Source: Planctomycetota bacterium (GTDB lineage Bacteria; Planctomycetota; Phycisphaerae; Phycisphaerales; UBA1924). Taken from it: 64,000 nt of DNA. This document shows positions 35,179 through 44,600 of this stretch, in pieces. How positions within the stretch are numbered: position 1 is the first letter of the stretch; every line of letters starts with the position of its first letter. The translations under genes and the position numbers were made by a program. The DNA is taken from contig JBCBSM010000001.1 in NCBI GenBank assembly GCA_039819165.1, positions 1,240,001-1,304,000 on the forward strand. Reading direction: 5' to 3'. Under the pieces are notes generated by a model, which was not told the DNA's origin, did not search any database, and saw nothing but the letters and a program-made list of their open reading frames with translations.

Positions 35179-36663
35179 ATGCCGAAGACTTGCCCCGCCG
35201 TGGCCGCGCTGGCCCTCACCCTGCCGCTCGCCGTACCCACCGGGGCCGCGCTGGCCCAGGACTGCGACCCCAGCGACATCTTCGCGCCACCAGTGTCCTA
35301 CGACGCGGACAACGACCCCCGGAACATCGCGATCGGCGATCTGGACGGCGACGGTGTCAACGACGTGGTCGCGTCGAACCGGGCCAGCGACAACGTCAGC
35401 GTGCTGATCAACAACGGGGACGGCACCTTCGCGCCGCCGGTGTCCATTGGCGTGGGCGACGAGCCCATCGTCGTTGCGATCGGCGACCTGGACGGCGACG
35501 GTGCCAACGACGTGGTCACCGCGAATCGGACCAGCGAGAACCTCAGCGTGCTGCTCAACAACGGGGATGGCACGTTCGCGCCCGATGTGCTCTACGCCAT
35601 GCCCGGCTCGACCGAAGCCGTGGCGATCGGCGACCTCGATGGCGATGGCGACAACGACCTGGCCGCGTCGAATGTCGTGCTGCTGAACAACGGCGACGGA
35701 ACCTTCGCGCCCCCGGTGGTGTTCGGCACCGGCTTTGGTGTTGCGCGGATCGCGATCGGCGACCTGGACGGCGACGGCGACCTCGACCTGGCCGCGGTGA
35801 ACAACGCCGTCACCGTCCTGCTCAACAACGGGGATGGCACGTTCGGACCCGATGTGAGCTACGCCGCGGGCTCCAATCCCGAATCCGTGGTCATCGGCGA
35901 CCTGGACGGTGATGGCGACAACGACCTAGTCACGGGAAACCTGTTCAGCGGCGACGTGAGCGTGCTGCTGAACAACGGGGATGGCACCTTCGCGGCGCAA
36001 GTGCGATACGAAGTCGGCATTTTCCCCCGGGACGTGGCCATCGGCGACCTGGATAGCGACGGCGATATCGACCTCGCCGCGGCAAACTTCTCGGGGATGT
36101 CTGACCCCGAGGGCGACGGCATCAGCGTGCTGCTGAACAACGGCGATGGCACGTTTGGGAGCGAGGTGGTCTATCCCGCCGATCGCGACCCCGCGGCCGT
36201 GGTGATCGGCGACCTGGACGGCGACGGCGACAACGATCTGGTCGTCGGGAACAGCTTCAGCGATAACGTGAGCGTGCTGCTGGCCACGTGCTTCACGTCG
36301 CCCTCCTTCCCAACGCAGCCGACGCCCGTTGTGCTGCTGCCCGCCGGCGGGGGCGTGGCCGAGTTCAGCGTCGTCGCGAGCGGCACCCCGCCGCTCAGCT
36401 ACCAGTGGCGGCGCGACGGCGTGGACCTCGTCGACGGCGGCGGCGTCTCGGGCGCAAACACGCCCACGCTCACCATCGACGCCACCGTCGAGGACGTCGC
36501 GAGCTACGACGTAGTCGTCACCAACCCCTTCCGCAGCGCCGCGAGCGAGGCGGCGGTGATCGCGGTGCGTGTGCCCTGCCAGGCCGACTTCGACGGCGAT
36601 GGAAGCCTGACGCTGTTCGATTTCCTGGGGTTCAGCAACGCCTTCGACGCCGGCTGCCCGTAG
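35179..36663 (+). CDS. secreted FG-GAP/VCBS seven-bladed propeller protein with Ig-like domain and dockerin-like tail
   Basis: 494 residues. AGAGGAG 6 nt before the ATG; signal peptide AALALTLPLAVPTGAALAQ. Residues 35-370 are seven repeats of about 48 residues, each with a calcium-type IGDLDGDGxND loop and a VSVLLNNGDGTF strand, which should close a seven-bladed propeller as in integrin alpha chains. Residues about 376-465 form an I-set-like Ig domain (PPLSYQWRRDGVDL). Residues 467-494 are a single dockerin-like EF-hand unit, ADFDGDGSLTLFDFLGF, flanked by Cys467 and the penultimate Cys, ending GCP. Likely exported and attached or displayed at the cell surface. Confidence 0.85.
   Translation: MPKTCPAVAALALTLPLAVPTGAALAQDCDPSDIFAPPVSYDADNDPRNIAIGDLDGDGVNDVVASNRASDNVSVLINNGDGTFAPPVSIGVGDEPIVVAIGDLDGDGANDVVTANRTSENLSVLLNNGDGTFAPDVLYAMPGSTEAVAIGDLDGDGDNDLAASNVVLLNNGDGTFAPPVVFGTGFGVARIAIGDLDGDGDLDLAAVNNAVTVLLNNGDGTFGPDVSYAAGSNPESVVIGDLDGDGDNDLVTGNLFSGDVSVLLNNGDGTFAAQVRYEVGIFPRDVAIGDLDSDGDIDLAAANFSGMSDPEGDGISVLLNNGDGTFGSEVVYPADRDPAAVVIGDLDGDGDNDLVVGNSFSDNVSVLLATCFTSPSFPTQPTPVVLLPAGGGVAEFSVVASGTPPLSYQWRRDGVDLVDGGGVSGANTPTLTIDATVEDVASYDVVVTNPFRSAASEAAVIAVRVPCQADFDGDGSLTLFDFLGFSNAFDAGCP
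35281..36288 (+). repeat. seven FG-GAP repeats (about 144 nt each)
   Basis: DNA-level and protein-level tandem repeat within the propeller gene. The most constant part is the stretch encoding IGDLDGDGDNDL. Unit 3 is shortened by about six residues after the calcium loop; unit 6 is lengthened by an SDPEGDG insert. The last unit loses the LNNGDGTF strand, replaced by the link to the Ig domain. Confidence 0.85.
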
Positions 36664-36670
36664 CGCGCAC

Positions 36671-37576
36671 CTACTCCGGCGACCGGTCCCGCAACACCAG
36701 CCTGACGTAGCTCAGCTGGAATCCCAGCCGCGCCGCGTTCCGCTCCGTCGGGATGCCCGGCTTGCTCTCGATGATCGCGACCTCGCAGCCCCGCTCGCGG
36801 CCGATCCGTAGCCGCTCGGCAATCAGAGCCTGCTGGACGCCCCGCCGCCGCGCGTCCTCGAGCACGGTCGTGCCCCAGAGCGCGACGACGCCCGCGGGCC
36901 GCTGGCCGGGGGTGGCTGCTGTTGAGGGATCGAGCGTCACCACCTCCATGCCCGACGCGCCGACGAGCCCGCCGTCCAGCGTGGCGGCGAGCGGCGTGGA
37001 ACGCGGGTGCGTGAAGCTGTCGGTGGCGGACGTGATCATCGCCTCGGACGGCATCGCCCCGGGCTCGCTGCCGGGTGCCGGGAAGCCCGACAGCATCACG
37101 ATTGCCAGCGCCCGCATCGCGGCGGCATCGGCCTTGTCGGCGATCTCGATCGAGATGCCTCCGAGACCGCTCGCCAGACGCCCGGGCGGCGACCAGTTCT
37201 CCAGCGGGCACGCCATCACGTGCTCGACCTCGGCGAGCACCAGCCCCGCCTCCGCGGCGCGGGCCAGCGTGTCCTCGTGGCTGTACGCCGTCAGCTCCAG
37301 GCACGGCGGCGTCCCGCGCTCCCGGTAGAACGCAACGATCTCCCGCAAGTCGTCCTTGGTGAGCGGCTCGTCCAGATCGCACGCCACCGCCTTGCACATC
37401 CAGGGCACGCCCCGCGTGTGCAGCAGCACGCCGGTCTTGAGCGGGCGGACCTCTTCGGCCATGTCGCCGATGGCCTTCGCCTGGCGGAGTTCGTCCAGCC
37501 GCATGCAGCGGACCGGGTCCACGGCGAACGGTGGCGCGTTGGCCCCCGCGGCATCGCTCGGGCTAGCCTGCGGCAT
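36671..37576 (-). CDS. GNAT-family N-acetyltransferase
   Basis: 301 residues from ATG 37576; an in-frame ATG at 37609 would add 11. The C-terminal GNAT domain (about 140-300) has the acetyl-CoA loop as EDARRRGVQQALIAERL near residue 245, preceded by the strand VVALWGTTVL and followed by AIIESKPGIPTERNAARLGF, the usual last helix and strand. The N-terminal 130 residues read as a second degenerate GNAT-like half (DDLREIVAFYRERGTPPCLE). Substrate unknown. Its 3' end is 7 nt from the convergent FG-GAP gene; its 5' end abuts the divergent hydrolase gene. Confidence 0.75.
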   Translation of the reverse strand: MPQASPSDAAGANAPPFAVDPVRCMRLDELRQAKAIGDMAEEVRPLKTGVLLHTRGVPWMCKAVACDLDEPLTKDDLREIVAFYRERGTPPCLELTAYSHEDTLARAAEAGLVLAEVEHVMACPLENWSPPGRLASGLGGISIEIADKADAAAMRALAIVMLSGFPAPGSEPGAMPSEAMITSATDSFTHPRSTPLAATLDGGLVGASGMEVVTLDPSTAATPGQRPAGVVALWGTTVLEDARRRGVQQALIAERLRIGRERGCEVAIIESKPGIPTERNAARLGFQLSYVRLVLRDRSPE

Positions 37577-37607
37577 GCCCCAGCATACGCCCGGCGAGAT
37601 CCCGCAC

Positions 37608-38582
37608 ATGACCTACCGCTGCACGCTGCTGCGGGCCGGCCGGCTGCTGCTGGACGCCGGCGGCATGTTCGGCATCATCCCCCGGGTGCTGTGGGAGAAG
37701 AACGTGCCCGTCGACGATCGCCACCGCGTCGAGCTGCAGCACAACTGCCTCTGGCTGGTGGGCACCGCGGACGATCCTGCCCTGGGCCGCCCGAGGCAGA
37801 TCGTCGTCGAGGCCGGCACGGGCGACAAGCTCGACCACAAGATGAGCGAGATCTTCGGGCTCGACGGCCGCACCGTGGAGACGGCGCTCACCGAGGCTGG
37901 TGGCGATCCCGACCAGATCGACGACGTCGTCGTCAGCCACCTGCACTTCGATCACGCCGGCGGCCTGACCCGCCGCGTCCGCCCGGGCGAGGAGCCCCAC
38001 TGGTCCGCCGAGGACGGCCGGATCGTCTCGGGCGACGCCCTCCGCGTGCGGCGGACCTTCCCCAACGCCAAGATCCACGTGCAGGCCCGCGAGTGGCGGA
38101 CGGCGATCGATAACGACGCCGTGATGACCCGCACCTACTACCGCGATCACCTGCTTCCCATCGAGGGCCAGGTCGTCCGCCACGACTCGCCGAGGCCATT
38201 CGAGCCGGGCCGCGTCCCCCACAAGGACGAGCGGCCCGCGCTGCCCTGGGAGCGTCGCACGACCCGGATCGCCCCCGGTCTGCGCGTCTTCCTGGTGCCC
38301 GGGCACACGTGGGGACAGCAGGCGGTCGCCTTCGAGGACGACGCCGGCCGCACCATCGTGTTCGCCAGCGACCTGGTGCCCACAGCCTGGCACGTCGGCA
38401 AGGCGTACAGCCTCGCCTACGACGTCGAGCCCTACACCAGCATGGTGACCAAGGGCTGGTTCCTCCGCGAGGCCGTCGAGCGCGGGTGGACGCTGCTGCT
38501 CGACCACGAGCCGGGCGACCCCTGGAAGACCGCCGCTGAGGATGGCAGGGGCTGGTTCCGCCTCGATCCGGCGGGCGGCTGA
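37608..38582 (+). CDS. metallo-beta-lactamase-fold hydrolase
   Basis: 324 residues from ATG 37608; ATG 37575 is in frame and would add 11. The zinc motif HxHxDH is SHLHFDHAGG near residue 112, the second His is in PGHTWGQQAV near 230, and the bridging Asp is in FASDLVPTAWH near 255; LLLDHEPGDP gives the last ligand. The layout resembles the lactonase/quorum-quenching and N-acyl hydrolase branch (AttM/AhlD-like) more than RNase Z. Substrate unknown. Divergent from the GNAT gene with at most 31 nt between starts. Confidence 0.85.
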   Translation: MTYRCTLLRAGRLLLDAGGMFGIIPRVLWEKNVPVDDRHRVELQHNCLWLVGTADDPALGRPRQIVVEAGTGDKLDHKMSEIFGLDGRTVETALTEAGGDPDQIDDVVVSHLHFDHAGGLTRRVRPGEEPHWSAEDGRIVSGDALRVRRTFPNAKIHVQAREWRTAIDNDAVMTRTYYRDHLLPIEGQVVRHDSPRPFEPGRVPHKDERPALPWERRTTRIAPGLRVFLVPGHTWGQQAVAFEDDAGRTIVFASDLVPTAWHVGKAYSLAYDVEPYTSMVTKGWFLREAVERGWTLLLDHEPGDPWKTAAEDGRGWFRLDPAGG

Positions 38583-38610
38583 CTTCCCGCCCCCGCTGCT
38601 ACCATCGAAC

Positions 38611-39279
38611 ATGCCCCGCACGGCGGACAGCCCAGCAGTCGCGACGCAGGACGCGCCCCACGCGCCGGCGAGTCCTCCGCAGGCCCCCGATGCGCCGCCG
38701 AGGCCCGAGCCGTCCCGGACGCGTGAGGCCCGCGGCGGCCGCACCCGCAAGAAGAAGCGGTCGCTGTGGGTCCGCTTCGAGGCCTTCGTCAGCCGCCTGA
38801 GCGCCCGCAACAACTTCTGGCGGCGGGTGTGCTCGCTGATCTGGCTGCCCTACGCCTTCCACAGCGGCATCCGCATGAAGATGGTCGATTCGACGACCTT
38901 CCAGGCGGTGCTGCCCTTCCGCCGCTTCAACCGCAACTGGTACAACGCCATGGCCGGCGCCGCGCTGCTGGGCAACGCCGAGATCGCCGGCGGCTCGTAC
39001 ATCTTCGGCGTCTGCGGCGCCGACTACACCGTCGTCTGCAAGCACCTGGAGTACAAGTTCCTCCGCCCGTGCCTCGGGCCGGCGGTCTACCGCATCGAGC
39101 CCGAGGAGGACATCGAGGCCCTGGTCGCCGGCGGCAAGGAATTCAACATCACCATCAAGATGAACGTGGTGCAGCAGATCCGCCGCCCCACCGACAAGGA
39201 GAAGCGCGTCGGCGTCGCGTCGGCGACCTTCCACGTCACCCCCAAGGCCCACCAGCGCACCAAGGGACGCCTCAAGTAG
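38611..39279 (+). CDS. DUF4442-like hotdog-fold protein
   Basis: 222 residues. An N-terminal 55-residue Pro/Ala-rich, then Arg/Lys-rich extension (RTRKKKRS) precedes a hotdog-type domain: GIRMKMVDSTTFQAVLPF, then RNWYNAMAGAALLGNAEIAG near residue 115, similar to DUF4442 and PaaI-like thioesterases. Catalytic residues are not evident. The C-terminal strand ATFHVTPKAHQR ends in basic residues. Starts 28 nt after the hydrolase gene and 13 nt before the next gene, so likely in one operon. Function unknown. Confidence 0.6.
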   Translation: MPRTADSPAVATQDAPHAPASPPQAPDAPPRPEPSRTREARGGRTRKKKRSLWVRFEAFVSRLSARNNFWRRVCSLIWLPYAFHSGIRMKMVDSTTFQAVLPFRRFNRNWYNAMAGAALLGNAEIAGGSYIFGVCGADYTVVCKHLEYKFLRPCLGPAVYRIEPEEDIEALVAGGKEFNITIKMNVVQQIRRPTDKEKRVGVASATFHVTPKAHQRTKGRLK

Positions 39280-39292
39280 CGAAGCCGCACGG

Positions 39293-40471
39293 ATGCCCAA
39301 CGCCACGCCGAACGCACGGACGCGATCGTCGCCGCTCGGCCGATGGATCGGCCCGCTCGGCTGGGGCTTCTATCTCGCCGTCTCGTGGACCTGGGTCATC
39401 GGCATGGTGCTGCCGGCCTTCATGCTGCTGGACTACGGCTGGTGGGCGCTGCTCGTCTTCTTCGTGCCCAACGCCGCCGGCGCAGCCGCCATGGGCTTCG
39501 TGCTGCGGGACACCCGCGCCGCCGATCGGCTCCGCGAGCGGCACTCGGCCATGGTCCGCGTGTTCTCGATCGTCACGATCGCCTTCCACCTCTTCGTGCT
39601 GCTCACCCTGCTGACGCCCCGGACCTCGCTCCAATGGTCGATCCTGGCGGCGGTGCCCCTGGGCACGGCAGCCTGCGTCATCGCACGAACGGGACGGGTC
39701 CTGACGACGCTCGCGGCGCTCGTCTGGCTCGCGAGCGTCGCGCTCCTGGCCGGCTTCGTGATCGAGGGCGGCGAGCCGTCCTGGAGCCAGCCGGCGTTCG
39801 ACTTCTTCGGCGAGGACCTGCTCTTCGTCGCCCCGGCGTGCGCGCTGGGCTTCGCATGCTGCCCCTACCTCGACGCCACCTTCCTGCGCGCCCGCAGCGA
39901 GACAACCGTCGCAGGCGGCCGCGTCGCGTTCGCCTTCGGATTCTTCGGGCCGTTCGCGGCGATGATCGCCGGCACCGTGCTCTACGCGAGCGGGCTGGTG
40001 ACCGGTGCGCTGGCCGCGGGCACCTACGTGCTTGCCCACCTCGCGGTGCAGTCGGCCTTTACGATGGGCGTGCACACCCGCGAGGCCGCGGTGCACGCCA
40101 GCGGGCTCATCGTCGCCATGCTGCTAGCCGGCGCCGCCTTCGTGGCGATGTCCCTGCTGCCCGAGTCGCCGACGTGGGCCGCCGGCATGTCGCCCGGGCG
40201 GATCCTCTACTACGTCTTCCTTTCGGCCTACGGGCTGCTATTCCCCGCCTATGTGCTGCTATCGATGCTGCCGACCGCGCTGCGGCTGCCCCCGCTGCCC
40301 GCGAAGGCCTGGCTCGTGATCGTCCCCGCGCTCGCGGGGGCGGCCGCCGCCTTCGCCGCGGGCTTCATCGCCAAGGAAGAGCAGTGGCTGCCGCTGGGCA
40401 TCGGGGTGCTGCTGGCGGCCGCCTTCGCCACCTACGCCCTCCGCAGACGCGCTGGGGCAGCCCGTGGCTGA
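39293..40471 (+). CDS. polytopic membrane protein of unknown function
   Basis: 392 residues with ten or eleven hydrophobic helices spread over its whole length (for example WVIGMVLPAFMLLDYGWWAL, FSIVTIAFHLFVLLTLL, FGPFAAMIAGTVLYASGLV, ILYYVFLSAYGLLFPAYVLL). I recognise no transporter signature. The 3' end overlaps the GTG of the YhaO-like gene by 8 nt, so it belongs to the same transcript as the DNA-repair-like pair. Confidence 0.65.
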   Translation: MPNATPNARTRSSPLGRWIGPLGWGFYLAVSWTWVIGMVLPAFMLLDYGWWALLVFFVPNAAGAAAMGFVLRDTRAADRLRERHSAMVRVFSIVTIAFHLFVLLTLLTPRTSLQWSILAAVPLGTAACVIARTGRVLTTLAALVWLASVALLAGFVIEGGEPSWSQPAFDFFGEDLLFVAPACALGFACCPYLDATFLRARSETTVAGGRVAFAFGFFGPFAAMIAGTVLYASGLVTGALAAGTYVLAHLAVQSAFTMGVHTREAAVHASGLIVAMLLAGAAFVAMSLLPESPTWAAGMSPGRILYYVFLSAYGLLFPAYVLLSMLPTALRLPPLPAKAWLVIVPALAGAAAAFAAGFIAKEEQWLPLGIGVLLAAAFATYALRRRAGAARG

Positions 40472-41693
40472 GGCGACGCTGCTGGCCGTCGGCGACCTGC
40501 ACCTGGGCAAGCCCATCGCGAGCCTGCCCGAGGCCCTCCGAGATCGGTCCCGCCGGCTCGGGCCCTTCGGCGCGCTCGAGAGCATCGTCCGCCTCGCGAG
40601 AGAGGAGCGCGTCGACGCAGTGCTGCTCGCCGGCGACGTGGTCGACGACGACACCGCCTACTTCGAGGTGCTCGGGCCGCTGTCCGCCGCCGCGGACACG
40701 CTCGCGGGCATCCCCATGATTGCCGTCGCGGGCAACCACGACGCGCACGTGCTCCCCCGGCTCGCGGACGCCATCCCGGGATTGCACCTGCTCGGCCGCA
40801 ACGGCGCGTGGGAGCGCCGGGAGGTCGGCCGGGGCGTCGAGATTCTCGGCTGGAGCTTTCCCGACACGCACGTCAATCACTCGCCGATGGCCGGCGTCCC
40901 ACCCCGGGGCAACGTCCTGCGCATCGGCCTGCTGCACGCCGACGTTGGCGGCCACGCCAGCCGCTACGCGCCGGTGCCGCCGGCCGAGCTCGACGCCGCA
41001 CCCGCCGACGCGTGGCTGCTGGGCCACATCCACCAGCCCGATCTCGACGGGCTCGCCCGCGCACGGCCCGTCGGCTACCTGGGCGGCGCCTGCGGCCTGG
41101 ATCCCAGCGAACACGGCCCGCTCGGCGCGTGGACTCTCCGATGCGGCGCGCGCGTCGCCGCGGAGCACGCCCCCATCGCGCCGCTCGCGTGGTTGCACCG
41201 CTCGCTCGATTGCACCGAGCTCGACCCCGACGATCTGTCTCGTGCCATCCACCAGGACGCCGCCGACGCCGTCGCCGTGGTGCCGAACGCCGAAGCCGTC
41301 GGCCTGCGCATCACGCTCGTTGGACGCAGTGCCTGGTGGCGGGCGTTCGCGGACGCGGCGGGTGCGCAGTCCCTGGGCGAGCCCTGGCGCGCGGGCTCCG
41401 CGGAGGTGTTCCTCGATCGCGTCCGCTGCCGCGTGCGGCCCGCCGTCGACGTCGAGGCGCTCGCGGGCGAGCCGTCCGTGGCCGGCGGCCTCGCGTCGCT
41501 GCTCGGCGACATCCGGAGCGGCGCCGCAGCCGACCTCGAGCGGTCCGCCGCCGATGCGCTCGCGGCCCTCCACCAACGCATCGCCCCCGACGCGCCGAGG
41601 CCCGAAGCCCGCGCTGCGCTCGAGGCCGCCGCCGAGGATCTCCTCGCAGAACTCGTTGGCCAGCACGATGGACCTCACGGCCATGCGGATTGA
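40464..41693 (+). CDS. SbcD/YhaO-like metallophosphoesterase
   Basis: 409 residues from GTG 40464. Calcineurin-like metal motifs of the Mre11/SbcD group: GDLHLG (near 11), LAGDVVDDD (near 55), GNHDAH (near 88), LLHAD (near 155) and GHIHQP (near 190). The C-terminal 200 residues form the capping region, poorly conserved. Followed by, and overlapping by 11 nt, an SMC-like ATPase gene, as in SbcCD and Bacillus YhaO-YhaN. Expected to act as a nuclease subunit on DNA ends; activity is inferred from the motifs. Confidence 0.85.
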   Translation: MAEATLLAVGDLHLGKPIASLPEALRDRSRRLGPFGALESIVRLAREERVDAVLLAGDVVDDDTAYFEVLGPLSAAADTLAGIPMIAVAGNHDAHVLPRLADAIPGLHLLGRNGAWERREVGRGVEILGWSFPDTHVNHSPMAGVPPRGNVLRIGLLHADVGGHASRYAPVPPAELDAAPADAWLLGHIHQPDLDGLARARPVGYLGGACGLDPSEHGPLGAWTLRCGARVAAEHAPIAPLAWLHRSLDCTELDPDDLSRAIHQDAADAVAVVPNAEAVGLRITLVGRSAWWRAFADAAGAQSLGEPWRAGSAEVFLDRVRCRVRPAVDVEALAGEPSVAGGLASLLGDIRSGAAADLERSAADALAALHQRIAPDAPRPEARAALEAAAEDLLAELVGQHDGPHGHAD

Positions 41694-44600
41694 GCGCGTC
41701 GACATCGACGCGAGCCCCGGCATCGATCGGCCGTTCTCCGTCGAGGGCCTCAGCCCCGCACTCACGGTCGTGCTGGGCCGCAACGGGGCGGGCAAGTCCA
41801 CGCTCGCGCGCGCCATCCGGCTGCTGATGTGGCCCGAGCGGCACGCAGCCGTCGCGGCGCGTCTGGTGCTCGCGCAGGACGATACCACGTTCACCTCCTC
41901 GATCTCGCCCGTCGCCGCCGGCTGGCGGCCCGCCACCCCGCGGATGCCAAGGGCCAACGTCGGCCGCAGCATCGCCATCGGCATCGATGCGCTGTGGACC
42001 GACGGCGACACCGACGCCTCCATCCGCGCCGCGATGGCCCGCGAGCTGCGCGGCGGCTACGACCTCGCGCCGCTGCGAAACGCAGCGGCCGAGCGGCCGA
42101 AGATCGGCCGCGCCGAGATCGCCGGCCACCGGCGGGCCGCGCAGCACCTCCGCGATGCGCAGCGCGAGGCCCGCGAGCTGATGCACCAGCAGGACCAGCT
42201 TGCAACGCTCCGCCGCGATGCCAACGCCGCCCGCAGCAAGGCCGACCGCCGGTCGGCCATCGAGCAGGCGCAGCAGCGGCTCGGCCTGCAGCGACGCCTG
42301 GAGGCCGTCGAGGCGCAGCTCGCCGCACTGCCCGCGGGGGCCCTCCGCGTCCGCGGCGACGAGGTTCGCCGGCTCGACGAGCGACGCCAGCGGATCGACG
42401 CGAATCGCCGGGCCGCCGCGGACGCCGACGGGCGCGCCACGGCCGCTCGCGAGCGGCTCGAATCCCTCGGCGTGCCCGAGGGCGGCGTGCCGGACGGCCC
42501 CATCGCCCTGCTGGGGGAGCACCACAAGGACGCCGTCGCCCTCGAGCAGCAGATCGCCGAGACCCGCCGCCGCATCGCAGAGCGTGAGCCGAATGCAGCT
42601 GCGCATGCGTCACCGATGTCGAGCGAACGCCTCGACCAGATCGACGATGCGCTCGTGCGCGTCGACCATGCGCGCCACCGCGTCGCAGCGATCGCCGGGG
42701 CCGAATCGCCGCGCACGCAGCGGGTACGACCCGGCGCGTGGCCGGCCGCGAGCGCAGCGTGCCTCGCCCTCGCGACACTGCTCGTGCTCGCGGTGCTCGC
42801 AGGAAATGCGATCGCCATGGCCGCCGCCATAGCCGGCCTTGCCGCCATGGCCTGGCTAGCCGCGAACCTCCGCCCCCGCACGGAGCCCGAGACCGGTGCA
42901 TCGCTCGAGCAGGCCCGCGGCGAACTTGCCGATGCAGAGGCGGAACTGCGGGGACTGGCCGGCGATGATCGCGAGCTTGCATCGACGCTCGCGCTCGTCG
43001 TGGCGGCACGCCGCGCGGCGGAGGCCGACCGGGCACACCAAGAACTACTCGCTGCTCGAGCCGCCGACGAGTACCAGTCTGAGCAACTCGGTGGCTTGCT
43101 CCAGCGGGCGACCGCAGCGCTCGCGAGCACGCTCGACGCTGCGCCGAACTCCGCCGCCGACATCGCCGCCTCTGTGGCGCAGCTACGGGAGCGGCAGCGC
43201 CGCTGGACACGCGAGACCGAGATAATCGCCGAGGCGGAGCATGCCGCCGAAGCCGCGCGCGACGCCGCCGCGCGCGACGAGGAGGCGCTCGCGGCCGAGC
43301 TCGACGAACTGGGCCTGACGCCCGACACCCTGCCGCAGCTGCACGAGTGGCTCCGCGAGCGCGATCGGGCCCGCACGCTCGACGGCGAGCGCACGGAACT
43401 GGCAACGCGGATCGACGCCGCCGATCGCGCCCTGCGTGAATACCCAGCGTTGCTCGAGGCCGACGACGCGGCGCTCGCCGCCGAGCTACGGGCCGCGGAG
43501 GGTGCCGCAGGCGAAGCCGACGAACTCCGGGGCCGCATCGGCGGCATCGAGGAGCGCATCCGCCTCGCGGGGTCGAGCGAGCGGCTCCGCGACGCGCACC
43601 TGGCCGTCGACCACGCCGACACCGCGCTCGAGCGGCTCCTGGAGGAAGAGTCCGGCCGCGCCGCGCGGAGGCTGCTGCTCGACGCCGCGCTCTCGGCGCT
43701 CGGCCGCGACGATCTGCCCCCCATCGTCGAGCACGCCGATGGACTGCTGCGCCGATGCACCCGCGGGGCGTACGGCCTGCGGGCCGGAGGCGACGGCGAG
43801 CCCGCGGTAGTCGACGTCCGCACCGGGCACGCCGTCGCGGACACCGCACTGTCCAGCGGCACGCGGGCGCAGGTGCTGCTCGCCCTCCGCGTCGCGCACG
43901 CCATCAACGCCGAGCGAGACGCCGGGTGCCGCCCGCTGCCCCTGGTGCTCGACGAGCCGCTCGCGACCACCGACGACGAGCGCTTCCACGCCGTCGCCGC
44001 GCTGCTGGCGGATCTCGCCGGCGCGGGCCGCCAGATCCTCTACCTGACCTGCGAGCCCGCCCACGCCCGGCGTCTGCTGGCCGTCGCCGCCGAGCGGGAA
44101 CTCGACGCCGCGCAGCTCGACCTCGACGCGGTGCGCACGGACGAGGCCGCACGAGCGCTCCAGCCCGCGATGCTCGCCGAACCCAAGGCCGCCCCGTCGC
44201 CCGCGGACCTGCCGGCCGAGGAATACGCCCGGCTCGCCGGCGTCGCGCCGCTCGATCCCTGGGCGCCCGACGCCGCGATCGACCTCTTCTATGTGCTGCG
44301 CGACGACCTGCACGCCTACGCCGAACTCGCACGCCGCGGCATCCGCACGGCGGGGGCGCTCGCCGATGCGGCGGTCCGGGGCGAGGCGGGCGGGCACGCC
44401 GGCGCCGCGATCGCCGCACGAACGGCCCGGCGGGCCATGTGCGCCTGGCGCCGGGGTCGCGCCCGGCCGCTGACCGTGGCCGACATCGCCGCCGCCCCGG
44501 CGATCTCCGAGACGTACGCCCAGGACCTGGCCGACCTGGCCGCCGAACTCGGAGGCTCCGCGGACGCCCTGCTCACCGAGCTGCGGTCGAAGCGGGACGA

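Noticed and set aside
42057-43970. Long open frame on the minus strand opposite the YhaN-like gene
   Set aside because: Its Ser/Arg/Ala-rich translation is a mirror of the coiled-coil gene at high GC; no motifs, no start signal, and the plus frame has clear ATPase motifs.
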